A stretch of 13,267 nucleotides of DNA from Chloroflexota bacterium. Its GTDB lineage: Bacteria > Chloroflexota > UBA11872. Where the stretch lies: positions 1-13,267 of the forward strand of contig JAPPFO010000103.1 of NCBI GenBank assembly GCA_028875175.1. Direction: 5' to 3'. This document shows positions 1 to 8,926 of this stretch, piece after piece. Both the position numbers and the translations under genes were made by a program. How positions within the stretch are numbered: the stretch's first letter is position 1; each line of letters starts with the position of its first letter. Under the pieces are notes generated by a model that was not told the DNA's origin, searched no databases, and saw only the letters and a list, made by a program, of their open reading frames with translations.

Positions 1-2
1 AG

Positions 3-710
3 ATGCAGCTGCTCGACCTCCCGGACGGCACCCGGCTTCAGACCGTCGGCAGAGTGTTCATCGATCCGGTTGAGGGGTCCCTGTTGCGCCTTGAGGAAAC
101 GGCCCCCCAATGGACGTATCGCGGCTCGATGGAGTTTGCCTGGCTGCCGAACTACCGTAGCGCCTGGGTCGTCAACACCCTGCTCTTCGACGACTACCTC
201 TCCGGTCTCGTGGAGCAGAACGACTACATTCCCTGGGAAGCCCTGCGCGCGTCAGCCATCGCCTTTCGGACTTACGCCTACACGGTCCGCGGCCCGCGCC
301 GGGCGCGCGGCGCCCTTTTCGACGTGGCGGCCTCCACCCGCCATACCCCCACGCTCTATACCCGTGATCAGGTCTATCACGGCTACGCGCGCGAGCTGTC
401 GGGCACGCGACTGCGAGACGCCGTTCACGACACGCGAGGCTGCGTGCTTACGTATGAGGGTCGTACCATCCACGCCGTGTACTTCTCGCGCGCCGACGGC
501 CGAACCCGCAGTTGGCATGAAGAATGGGGCGGACCTATCAAACCCTGGGCCGTAGCAGTCGACGATCCATATAGCCGCAGACAAACATTGCTCGGCCATG
601 GCATTGGACTCCCGCTGCGCAGCGCCAACGCCATGGCCGCGGCCGGGGCCAACGGCGAGCAGATCCTGGCTGCCTACTACACCGGCATCGACTTCGAGCA
701 CGTCTATTGA
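3..710 (+). CDS. SpoIID-domain protein (lytic transglycosylase-like), possibly 5'-truncated
   Basis: Recognised as SpoIID family, whose studied members cleave peptidoglycan glycan strands. Residues 39-91 hold the core: a YRGSMEF block, VVNTLLFDDYLSGLVE, then WEALRASAIAFRTYA, matching the usual 'V.LEDYL.GVV..EM...(L)EALKAQAVAARTYA'. E71 sits where the family's catalytic glutamate is expected. A later HAVYFS segment (about 157-162) and a C-terminal GHGIGL followed by ILAAYYTG complete the domain. Two deviations are visible: the usual 'S.CGG.T' after the YFS segment is SRADGRT, lacking the cysteine, and the usual HG.GMSQ.GA is HGIGLPLRSA. The first ATG is at base 3, so the true start and any signal peptide may lie outside the window. 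The stop overlaps the argF start. No spore genes are nearby, so a general cell-wall role is more likely than sporulation. Family call is firm; activity is not. Confidence 0.82.
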   Translation: MQLLDLPDGTRLQTVGRVFIDPVEGSLLRLEETAPQWTYRGSMEFAWLPNYRSAWVVNTLLFDDYLSGLVEQNDYIPWEALRASAIAFRTYAYTVRGPRRARGALFDVAASTRHTPTLYTRDQVYHGYARELSGTRLRDAVHDTRGCVLTYEGRTIHAVYFSRADGRTRSWHEEWGGPIKPWAVAVDDPYSRRQTLLGHGIGLPLRSANAMAAAGANGEQILAAYYTGIDFEHVY

Positions 711-1687
711 CCCTCCACGTAAACACCACTGACCTTCGCGGCCAGGACTTCCTGACGCTGGCCGATCTTTCGCCCGGCCAGCTCCGATGCCTGCTGGACC
801 GCGCCTCTCAGCTCAAGGCCCTGCAGGCCAACGGCCAGCCGCACCAGCTTCTGGCCGGCCTCAGCCTCGCCATGCTGTTCGAGAAAGCTTCCCTTCGTAC
901 TCGCACAACCTTCATGGTGGGCATGTCGCAGCTCGGCGGCTTTGCGGTCGACCTGATGAATGAGCACACCCAGATTGGCGTCCGCGAGTCAATTCCGGAC
1001 ATCGCCCGCAACCTGGAACGCTGGGTCGACGCGCTCATGGCCCGCGTCTACGCGCACCGCACCCTTGAAGAATTGGCCGCCTGGGCCGACATTCCGGTAA
1101 TCAACGGCCTCAGCGATCTCACCCACCCCTGCCAGGCGCTGGCCGATGTGCTAACGATGCGGGAGCATCGGGGTGGACTCGCCGGCCGGAAACTGGCCTA
1201 CGTCGGCGACGGATTCAACGTCTGCAACTCCCTGCTCTTTGCCGGCGCGCTCGCGGGCATGCACGTCCGCGTCGCTGCGCCCGAAGGCTACGAGCCCGAC
1301 GAGGACATCCTGGAACGCGCTCAGGAAATCGCCGACGACGCCGGCGGCGGCATCGAGATTGGCAACGACCCTCAAGCCGCCGTTCGTGACGCCGAGGTGG
1401 TCTATACCGACGCCTGGGTCAGCATGGGCTTGGAACACGAGGCTGCGGAGCGACGGGAAATCTTCGCTCCATTCCGCGTGGACGACTGCATGATGGCGCT
1501 GGCCGACTCTGACGCCATCTTCATGCACTGCCTTCCCGCTCACCGTGGGGAGGAGGTCACCGACGCCGTTCTCGATGGACCCCGGTCCGTGGTGTTCGAT
1601 CAGGCCGAGAATCGACTGCACACGCAGAAGGCGCTGCTCGTCGCCATCATGCGCGGCGACGCCGCCTTCGATGAATTGGGAGCATAG
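707..1687 (+). CDS. argF: Ornithine carbamoyltransferase
   Basis: Cytosolic enzyme of arginine synthesis, joining carbamoyl phosphate and ornithine to give citrulline. At 326 residues it has the usual length. Carbamoyl-phosphate-binding block FEKASLRTRTTF has SLRTR at residues 62-66 (STRTR in many homologues); HPCQ is at 140-143; the nucleotide-fold-like VGDGFNVCNSL is at 166-176 (usually GDGNNV.NSL); the ornithine loop DAWVSMG is at 235-241; and HCLPAHRGEE is at 274-283 with the catalytic cysteine C275. The last two motifs are those of ornithine, not N-acetylornithine or aspartate, transcarbamylases. The start chosen is a TTG whose last two bases belong to the upstream TGA stop, because the family's N-terminal 'FL.L.DLS' block begins about 12 residues later and no better start is visible. 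The anabolic role is inferred; no other arg gene is in view to exclude a catabolic one. Confidence 0.95.
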   Translation: MTLHVNTTDLRGQDFLTLADLSPGQLRCLLDRASQLKALQANGQPHQLLAGLSLAMLFEKASLRTRTTFMVGMSQLGGFAVDLMNEHTQIGVRESIPDIARNLERWVDALMARVYAHRTLEELAAWADIPVINGLSDLTHPCQALADVLTMREHRGGLAGRKLAYVGDGFNVCNSLLFAGALAGMHVRVAAPEGYEPDEDILERAQEIADDAGGGIEIGNDPQAAVRDAEVVYTDAWVSMGLEHEAAERREIFAPFRVDDCMMALADSDAIFMHCLPAHRGEEVTDAVLDGPRSVVFDQAENRLHTQKALLVAIMRGDAAFDELGA

Positions 1688-1728
1688 GTAGACTGATATA
1701 CCGTCGGCGTTGACGATAAGCGGCTCCC

Positions 1729-2562
1729 GTGGAACAGCTTGAATACCTCGCGGGTGAGTTTGACTTTGGCGCCGCTATTCAGATTCTGCTCGTTGCTCTG
1801 CTCTTTAACGCTGTTCTCTCACTGATTCGAGGCACCCAGGCCGATCAGCTTCTCCGTGGCTTGCTGGTCGTGGCCGTGGGCTTATTTGTCATTGGGCGCG
1901 TGCTCCAGCTTGAGCTCGTCAACTGGATCCTCGACCAGGGATTGCTGGTGGCAACATTTGCTCTCATTGTGGTCTTTCAGCCCGAATTGCGTCGACTGCT
2001 GGAGCGGGTCGGCCGAACCGGGACGCTGGTCGCACATCCATTTGGAATCGTCACAACCGAGCAGACGCAACAGATGATTGACGCCGTGGTCGGCTCGGCC
2101 GAGGAACTGTCGGCCCGGCTGTGGGGCGCCCTGATTGTCGTCCAACGCCAGGGCGGGCTCGATGAATTCGCCAGCACGGGCACGCGCCTGGAGGCCAGCC
2201 TTTCGCGCAACTTGCTGGTGACCGTATTTCATCCGGGCTCGGAACTACATGACGGCGCCATCTTGCTCAACGGCATGGAGGTCGTGGCCGCCCATGTGAT
2301 GCTGCCGCTCAGCGATGAGTTGGGCCCCCAGGACCATGTGGGCACCCGGCACCGGGCCGGGCTCGGCATCACCGAGGCCACCGACGCCATCGCTGTCATC
2401 ATTTCCGAGGAGACCGGCGGAATCTCGATGGCTGTGGACGGTCGGCTCGAACGCCACCTCACGCCGGACCAGTTGCGCCGCCGTCTGGAGACGGCGTTGC
2501 GAGTCCAAACGCGCGGCGCCGGACTGCAGGGGCTGCCCGCCTGGATTTCCCGCAGTAGGTGA
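1729..2562 (+). CDS. cdaA: Diadenylate cyclase, CdaA type (c-di-AMP synthase)
   Basis: Membrane enzyme condensing two ATP into cyclic di-AMP. The 277-residue length and layout fit CdaA (DacA): three hydrophobic segments at about 15-34, 43-62 and 66-84, the QPELRRLLE boundary at 84-92, then the DAC domain. Both DAC signature motifs are intact: HDGAILL at 174-180 (DGA with the metal-binding Asp) and GTRHRAGLG at 205-213, followed by SEETGGIS at 226-233. The start is GTG with only weak Shine-Dalgarno sequence, but the following residues match the family's N terminus before the first membrane segment. It lies 41 nt after argF and overlaps cdaR by 4 nt (GTGA), so translation of the pair is probably coupled. 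In well-studied bacteria the product controls potassium and osmotic balance and cell-wall homeostasis. No glmM is visible, but the sequence just downstream is broken by the poly-C tract. Confidence 0.95.
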   Translation: MEQLEYLAGEFDFGAAIQILLVALLFNAVLSLIRGTQADQLLRGLLVVAVGLFVIGRVLQLELVNWILDQGLLVATFALIVVFQPELRRLLERVGRTGTLVAHPFGIVTTEQTQQMIDAVVGSAEELSARLWGALIVVQRQGGLDEFASTGTRLEASLSRNLLVTVFHPGSELHDGAILLNGMEVVAAHVMLPLSDELGPQDHVGTRHRAGLGITEATDAIAVIISEETGGISMAVDGRLERHLTPDQLRRRLETALRVQTRGAGLQGLPAWISRSR

Positions 2563-3870
2563 ACGCCACGCGCCGCCGCCGCGCGCGACGCATCATCCTG
2601 GCGCGTCGCTTTTTTGTTCGCACCCTGGGTATTCGGTTCCTGGTGGCGCTGGTCCTTTCAGCGCTGGTTTGGGTGGTCTGGACGCTCGAGCAGAACCCCA
2701 ACATCCAGGACTTGATCGACGACGACATCCAGGTCGACGATGTCAACCTCGGCCCCAGCCTGGTGCTGGCGAGCCAAATCCAACCGGTACGCGTAACTGT
2801 GGGCGGGCCGCGCGAAAATCTCAGGCGACTTACCGTCCGTGACTTTTCCGCCCGCGTGAATTTGGCCGGCATCGGGTCGGGTGTCCACCAGCTTCCGGTC
2901 GAAGTAGCTGTGGCGGACGCGGCAATGGATGTCGTTCGGGTCACGCCTGAAACCGTCACTGTCCAAATCGACCCGTTCGAAGTTCGAGCCTTCGAAGTGA
3001 CTGCCCGACTTGAAAGCGCGCCGGCGGTCGGCTTCAGCGCCGATCTGAACAATGTCGTTTCCAGCCCGGCCAGCATCCAGGTCAGCGGCGGAGCCACCGA
3101 CATCGAGGAAGTTGCCTCCGTTGTCGCCAATCTGAGTTTGGAAGGCGCTACCAGCGACGTTTCCACCCAGGCGCTCCTGCTGCCAACCGATCGCAGCGGC
3201 AATGAAGTCCAGAACGTCCGCCTTGACCCGCAGACCGCCCAGGTCCGCGTGCCAATCACCCGCATCACGAGTCGCAAACGGGTGCCGGTTCTTGCCGAAC
3301 TCACCGGAAGTGTTGCCCCCGGCTTCTTCGTTCGCGAAATCAGCGTGGTGCCCACCACCGTCGAGATCAGTGGTCAGCCAGAAGACATCGAGCGCATCAG
3401 CGCGGTCAGCACCGTCCCCCTCGACATTGACGGCGCGCGTGGCGATGTTGAGGGCAATGTCGGGTTTGCCAGTCCGGTTGGCGTAAGGGTTGTCAGCGAC
3501 GAGCCGACGGCCGCGGTCGTTGTCGTCATCGAACCGTTGGTCGATACCACCACCATCCTGGCGGCCGTCGTGGCGATTAACGCTGAACCGAATCTGACCG
3601 TCGCCGTTTCACAGCCGTCGGTCCAGGTAGTCGTCGGCGGGTCGGTCGAAACGCTTCAGGCATTGCGCGCCGGCGACGTCGTGGCTGAACTGGACCTTGC
3701 GAATCTCAGTCCCGGGCGCCATCAACTTCGGCCTGTCATCACCGTTCCGCCGGGGATCGAGATCACCCAGGTCACCCCGCCGGTGCTCGCCGTGGAGTTG
3801 CAGCTCGATACCAGCACGGCCCCGGCGCCTCAGGGCCAGCCGCTCATCGGACCCGGAGGTGCTGTCGCCA
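2559..3870 (+). CDS. cdaR: YbbR-domain protein, CdaR-like regulator of CdaA; 3' end lost in poly-C tract
   Basis: CdaR is the membrane-anchored extracytoplasmic partner that modulates CdaA. Seen here: a basic N terminus, one membrane segment at about residues 23-42, then four YbbR-like beta-rich modules at about 60-140, 143-236, 239-326 and 331-417. Each has a 'V.V.G....L..L' or 'I.VSG...DIE.V' strand-turn pattern and a recurrent 'V.P..V.V' ending. Start GTG overlaps the cdaA stop by 4 nt. About 437 residues are credible. After residue A437 the frame enters the poly-C run (encoding polyproline) and stays open to a stop at 4089-4091, but that tail lies antisense to a glycosyltransferase and has no YbbR character, so I end the gene at the tract. 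The natural stop was probably within a few codons to tens of codons of here, judging by the Pro/Gly/Ala-rich linker after the fourth module. Confidence 0.85.
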
Positions 3871-5180
<1,310 letters not shown>

Positions 5181-5184
5181 TGAA

Positions 5185-8106
5185 CTACGGGCGGCGGCCG
5201 CGGACCCACACAGCCGCGGCCCCCACGAATAGCGCTCCCAGGCTGACCAGCGAAATCACGCGACCTACCTCGAAGGGGATGGACCGGTACGTGAATTGCA
5301 CCACGTGCTCCCCAGCTTCCCCGATAAGCACCGCCCGATGGCCCAGGTTCGCCCGCCACACCGGCTGTTCCACCCCGTTCACCTGCGCCCGCCAGCCGGG
5401 ATAGGGCGCATCAGGCAGCACCAGCACCCGCGGTCCCGTTGCGTGGACCCTGAGCCGCACGCGCTCGGGAGCTTCGACCAGCGACTCGACGCTATCGCCG
5501 CCGGGCTCGGCCTCGGAACCAGCCGCACTGAGCGCCCGCAGTTCGGCGGCGGACTCCGCAGCCACCCGACCAGCTGACGCCAATGGTCGCAGCAGCCCGG
5601 CTGCCCGCGCCGCCTCGCCCGGCGCCCCCCAGCGCGATCCGACGTCGCCCGCGACCGTAAGTACCACCGTCTCGTCGGGGGCGAATCCAAACCCGCCTAC
5701 CAGGTCACGAGCCTCCCTCTCGTCGTGCGCCAATCGCACGTCGCTTACCAGCCACGCCCTCGCAACCGGCGCTCCCCGACGAGTCACCACCACCTCGCCG
5801 GCCCGCGCGCTCAACGCCGCAGTCTCCGACCGCAACGCCACCGCCGTCGATCCGCCATCGGCGTGCAGCAGGGTCAAGGCCCGCAGATCGAACGGCTGAC
5901 CCTCCGCGACCATTGTCACGAGTGTGACGTCCACTGCCGCATCGAGATTGACCTGGCTCATATACGCCGGCCGGTCCAGTCCCAGGCGAACGGCCACTAG
6001 ATGCCCCGGACCCAACACAACTCGCTCCGGGCGCTCGGCGCGGCGCGTCAACGGCAGCGTCACCTTCCGTCCATCCGTCGTGTGCATTTCAATCCGGCCC
6101 GCCGGTCCGGCCGGACTGTCCGGCGGGGCATCGATCACCACCGCCGCGCCTACCACATCAGCCGCATTCAGCTCGTCGCTGCGACCGCTTGCATCGACCA
6201 CCCGCCAATACCCTAGATCCAGTGTCGCTCCCGCAACATCGTGCATCTTGTCGGGGCTGCGAATCACCGACCCCACCCCCAACCCGTCCATCACCCGGTC
6301 GGATGGAATGTCCGTTATAGCCTGCTGGATCAATAGGTCGGGAGTCGCCCCCGTCCCCGGCAGCAGAAGGTCGCGAAATTCCACGAAACTCCGCAGCGGC
6401 AACACCCCGCCGTCATACCCGTCGGCGGTCGCCAGCCCGTAGGCCATGCCCAGGTTCGGGTTCATGATCGCGGCGTTCTTGAGGGTCACCAGCAACTCGC
6501 GAAACGAGCGCTCGCCCAAGCGCTGGAACCACGTCTCCGCCAATACGGTGCGCGCCGGCTGGCTGATCTCGAACGACGGTTTAGCCAGACTCAACACGCG
6601 CCCGTTCCAGCCGACCGCGCCCAGCGCGTCCTTCACCCTGGCGTCGGCGACGTACGCCTGGGCCGGCACGGCTTGGTCCACCGGTGCTGGACCTGAGGCC
6701 ACCACTAGCTCCACCACCACCAACGCCAAAGCCGCCCAGCGCGCCCACGCCCAAGGCGACGCATAGGCCGCCGCGAGCAGCGCCAACGCCAACAGCCCAG
6801 CCACCAGCCACGGTCTCCAGATGTCTTCGCTCACCGGATGCAGTCCACCCACCACGGCCAGCGCCAATCCCAGCACGACCAATCCCAATCCGGCCCCGGC
6901 CCCTCGCCGCCACTCGCCCAACGCAACCCGGCCACGACCCAGTGACTCAACGCCCTGCGCTGCCAGCAGCGCCGCAGCCAGGATGCCCAGCAACAGCCAG
7001 CGCGGCGGCACACGAAACAAGTCGAACCCCGGAACCAGCCGATGCGCCAGCGTGAACAGGGGTGTGGCTGGCCCAACAGCCAGCAACAGCGTGGCTGCCA
7101 GCGTCGCCACGAACAGCAACGTGCGCGCCCGTCGTGGTCGTGCTGCCACTCCCAGCACGGCCAGGATGATCCCGCTCAGTCCAATATGTGCAACGAATTC
7201 GGTGCTCGAAGGCAACGCCGTAAACGTGGGCAACACGGCGCTGAGGAACTCCTCGCCCGGTAGTGAGAACGACGCCGCCTCATGCAACGGCAACCCGCCC
7301 GAACGGATTCCGTGGTGCGAAAGTTCCAGCGTCGGCAGCACCTGCACCGCCGCCAGCAACGCCCCGCCAGCCCCGGCCGCCGCCCATGCCAGCAGGCCGC
7401 GCACGGCGCCTCGAATCCGCCCGCGCCAAGCAGCGTCATCCCCCGCCCCGCCTACCGTCACCGCGTACACCAGCCCAAACACCAGGCTCATGTACGCGAC
7501 CTGCGGATGCCCCGCCAGCACCATCAACGCGGTAATCAGCGGTAGCGCCAACCATGCCCGACGGTCGCCTGCCACCGCGCGGTCCAGTCCCAGCAGCAGC
7601 CAGGGGAGCCAAGCCGTGGCCGAAACCTGGTTCACGTGTCCCGACTGCGCGACGAAGTAGCCCCCAAACGCAAACACCGCGGCCCCGGCCGCCGACGATG
7701 CCCAGCCCAGCCGCAACGCCGCCCGCGTCAGCGCCGCCGTTCCCGCCGCCGCCCAGGCCACGTGCAGGATCAGCGACACGCTGATGGCCCGTTCGGGACT
7801 CAGACCCAGCAGCAACCAGTTCGGCAGATAGAAGACTGCCGCCTGCGGATTCGCCAGAAACGGCGCCCCCATGAACAGGTCCGGGTTCCACAGCGGAATC
7901 CGTCCCGAACGCAGCGCGTCGAACGCCACCGACCAATAGGGATAGAAATACGTCTGCGTGTCGTACCCGGCCACCACTAGGCCTTCGAAGATCAGCCGGC
8001 GGTAGCTCAGCAACAACCCGGCCGCCAACAGCGCCACGGCCAGCAACGGCGCTCCGAGCCAGTGAGAAAAGCGCCGGGGCGCCCCTCGGTTAAGAACACC
8101 CCGCAT
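5185..8106 (-). CDS. YfhO-like multi-pass membrane protein (GT-C-like)
   Basis: 973 residues, matching the YfhO family. An N-terminal membrane segment (about 20-38) is followed by GYDTQTYFYPYW (47-58), the family's early Asp-containing loop, then RSGRIPLWNPDLFMGAPFLANPQ (66-88) and AGHPQ (198-202). Hydrophobic segments continue to about residue 470. The rest is a mostly soluble region, ending with the characteristic PYPGWRAQVNG block, a G.H.V.F.Y.S..F..G strand and one last membrane helix just before the C terminus. Bacillus subtilis YfhO works with a cytosolic sugar transferase in glycosylating lipoteichoic acid, so this protein probably transfers a lipid-linked sugar outside the membrane onto an unknown surface acceptor. 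That role is inferred. The ATG at 8106 is 20 nt after the ANTAR-gene stop, with a GGGGAGG sequence 13 nt upstream. The glycosyltransferase follows after 4 nt. Confidence 0.85.
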   Translation of the reverse strand: MRGVLNRGAPRRFSHWLGAPLLAVALLAAGLLLSYRRLIFEGLVVAGYDTQTYFYPYWSVAFDALRSGRIPLWNPDLFMGAPFLANPQAAVFYLPNWLLLGLSPERAISVSLILHVAWAAAGTAALTRAALRLGWASSAAGAAVFAFGGYFVAQSGHVNQVSATAWLPWLLLGLDRAVAGDRRAWLALPLITALMVLAGHPQVAYMSLVFGLVYAVTVGGAGDDAAWRGRIRGAVRGLLAWAAAGAGGALLAAVQVLPTLELSHHGIRSGGLPLHEAASFSLPGEEFLSAVLPTFTALPSSTEFVAHIGLSGIILAVLGVAARPRRARTLLFVATLAATLLLAVGPATPLFTLAHRLVPGFDLFRVPPRWLLLGILAAALLAAQGVESLGRGRVALGEWRRGAGAGLGLVVLGLALAVVGGLHPVSEDIWRPWLVAGLLALALLAAAYASPWAWARWAALALVVVELVVASGPAPVDQAVPAQAYVADARVKDALGAVGWNGRVLSLAKPSFEISQPARTVLAETWFQRLGERSFRELLVTLKNAAIMNPNLGMAYGLATADGYDGGVLPLRSFVEFRDLLLPGTGATPDLLIQQAITDIPSDRVMDGLGVGSVIRSPDKMHDVAGATLDLGYWRVVDASGRSDELNAADVVGAAVVIDAPPDSPAGPAGRIEMHTTDGRKVTLPLTRRAERPERVVLGPGHLVAVRLGLDRPAYMSQVNLDAAVDVTLVTMVAEGQPFDLRALTLLHADGGSTAVALRSETAALSARAGEVVVTRRGAPVARAWLVSDVRLAHDEREARDLVGGFGFAPDETVVLTVAGDVGSRWGAPGEAARAAGLLRPLASAGRVAAESAAELRALSAAGSEAEPGGDSVESLVEAPERVRLRVHATGPRVLVLPDAPYPGWRAQVNGVEQPVWRANLGHRAVLIGEAGEHVVQFTYRSIPFEVGRVISLVSLGALFVGAAAVWVRGRRP

Positions 8107-8126
8107 CGGGGTCGGCCGAGCCTCCC

Positions 8127-8699
8127 CTAGATCTCTTCCGCCAGGATGATCGCCTCGGCGATATCGCGCATCGAGCGGCGCCGGTCCATGCTCAGCTTTT
8201 GAATCCGCTTGAACGCGTCAGGCTCCGAGAGCCCCAGCCGCGCCATCAGCAGTCCCTTGGCTCGCTCCACGGCCTTGCGCGTCTCCAGCTGCTCCGTCAG
8301 GTTCTGCACGTCGCGGCTAACCGCTTCGAACTCTCCGTACCGCGAGATCGCCACAGAGATCGCCGACTCCAGGTCCCGATCCCGCAGCGGCTTCAGCACG
8401 TACCCGATCACCCCAACGTCACTCGCGCGCTCAACCAGCTCGCGCTCGCCGTGCGCCGTCACCAGCACCACTGGCGCAATATGCTCGGCGGTCAGTGCCC
8501 GTGCGGCTTCGATGCCGTCCACGCCGGTCATCTTGATGTCCATCACCACAAGGTCGGGCCGCAGCTCGCGTGCCATCCGCACGGCGCTTTCTCCATCGCC
8601 CGCTTCGCCCACCACCTGATGGCCCGAAGCCTCCAACCGCTCCTTGAGGTCGAGCCGAATGATCGTTTCGTCTTCAGCGACGATGACTCGCAAGCTCAA
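8127..8699 (-). CDS. ANTAR-domain response regulator (receiver plus RNA-binding antiterminator domain)
   Basis: A complete receiver domain (about 1-122) is joined through a short coiled region to an ANTAR domain (about 132-190). Numbering from the chosen start, the acidic pair is at E9-D10-E11, the phospho-acceptor is D54 in MDIKM, and the switch residues are T81 and K103 (KP), so phosphorylation chemistry looks intact. The ANTAR part has AVERAKGLLMARLGLSEPDAF and RSMRDIAEAI, canonical for AmiR/NasR/Pdtar-type antiterminators, which bind paired hairpins in nascent RNA and prevent termination. The frame is open to an ATG at 8750, but a TTG at 8699 preceded by AAGGAG with 5-nt spacing, directly before the receiver's first strand (LRVIVAEDE), is the better start and gives 190 residues. 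No histidine kinase is nearby. It is first in a leftward unit with the YfhO-like and glycosyltransferase genes and diverges from dnaN. Confidence 0.92.
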   Translation of the reverse strand: MSLRVIVAEDETIIRLDLKERLEASGHQVVGEAGDGESAVRMARELRPDLVVMDIKMTGVDGIEAARALTAEHIAPVVLVTAHGERELVERASDVGVIGYVLKPLRDRDLESAISVAISRYGEFEAVSRDVQNLTEQLETRKAVERAKGLLMARLGLSEPDAFKRIQKLSMDRRRSMRDIAEAIILAEEI

Positions 8700-8806
8700 G
8701 CGAGCTCCTTTCCGATAAATCAGGGCCCGCGCGCCAGGCGGGCGTCTCAAGCAAGCCTACCAGCGGTGCCACTCGAACCCGGTCGCCACGGCAATCCAGT
8801 CGCGGA

Positions 8807-8836
8807 TTGACCACCGAATGGCACTACATCTAGTAT
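8807..8836 (+). promoter_or_regulatory. Candidate sigma70-type promoter for dnaN
   Basis: TTGACC at 8807-8812 (5 of 6 to consensus -35), an 18-nt spacer, and TAGTAT at 8831-8836 (4 of 6 to consensus -10, keeping the first TA and last AT). Transcription would begin near 8843 and give a leader of about 84 nt before the dnaN GTG. It lies in the divergent gap between the ANTAR gene and dnaN. I could not find an equally good promoter on the opposite strand for the ANTAR gene. Confidence 0.5.
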
Positions 8837-8850
8837 CCGTCCACTGCGAC

Positions 8851-8896
8851 GCCCAACATGTGCAACACGACTCGCCGGTTGGGCACGCACCAACGG
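8851..8896 (+). promoter_or_regulatory. dnaN leader with two mutually exclusive hairpins
   Basis: GCCCAAC (8851-8857) is an exact reverse complement of GTTGGGC (8878-8884). The latter overlaps CCGGTTGG (8875-8882), which can instead pair with CCAACGG (8890-8896) as a 7-bp stem with one bulged G and a 7-nt loop. The two structures share one strand, so only one can form, the arrangement seen in attenuators. The second hairpin is followed by TTTC, too short a U run for a classical terminator. Short stems like these can occur by chance in GC-rich DNA, so this is a candidate only. Confidence 0.3.
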
Positions 8897-8926
8897 TTTC
8901 GTCGTCAGGACTTCGGAGATCGCCGC

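Noticed and set aside
3..710. SpoIID-domain gene as evidence of a spore-former
   Set aside because: SpoIID domains are common in non-sporulating bacteria and no other sporulation gene is in the window.
1676..1702. Possible promoter before cdaA (TTGGGA ... TATACC)
   Set aside because: The spacer is only 15 nt and both boxes are poor; read-through from argF is just as likely.
2459..3358. 299-codon open frame on the minus strand opposite cdaA/cdaR
   Set aside because: Ser/Thr/Arg-rich mirror of the YbbR modules; no motif and no ribosome-binding site noticed.
6821..7660. 279-codon open frame on the plus strand within the YfhO-like gene
   Set aside because: Pro/Ala/Ser/Asn-rich antisense translation of membrane helices; no domain.
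8107..8126. Palindromic TCGGCCGA between the ANTAR and YfhO-like genes as a terminator or operator
   Set aside because: Only 8 nt, no loop and no T run; expected by chance in GC-rich DNA.
8700..8926. Origin of replication next to dnaN
   Set aside because: No dnaA, no recognisable DnaA-box cluster and no AT-rich unwinding stretch in the 227-nt gap.
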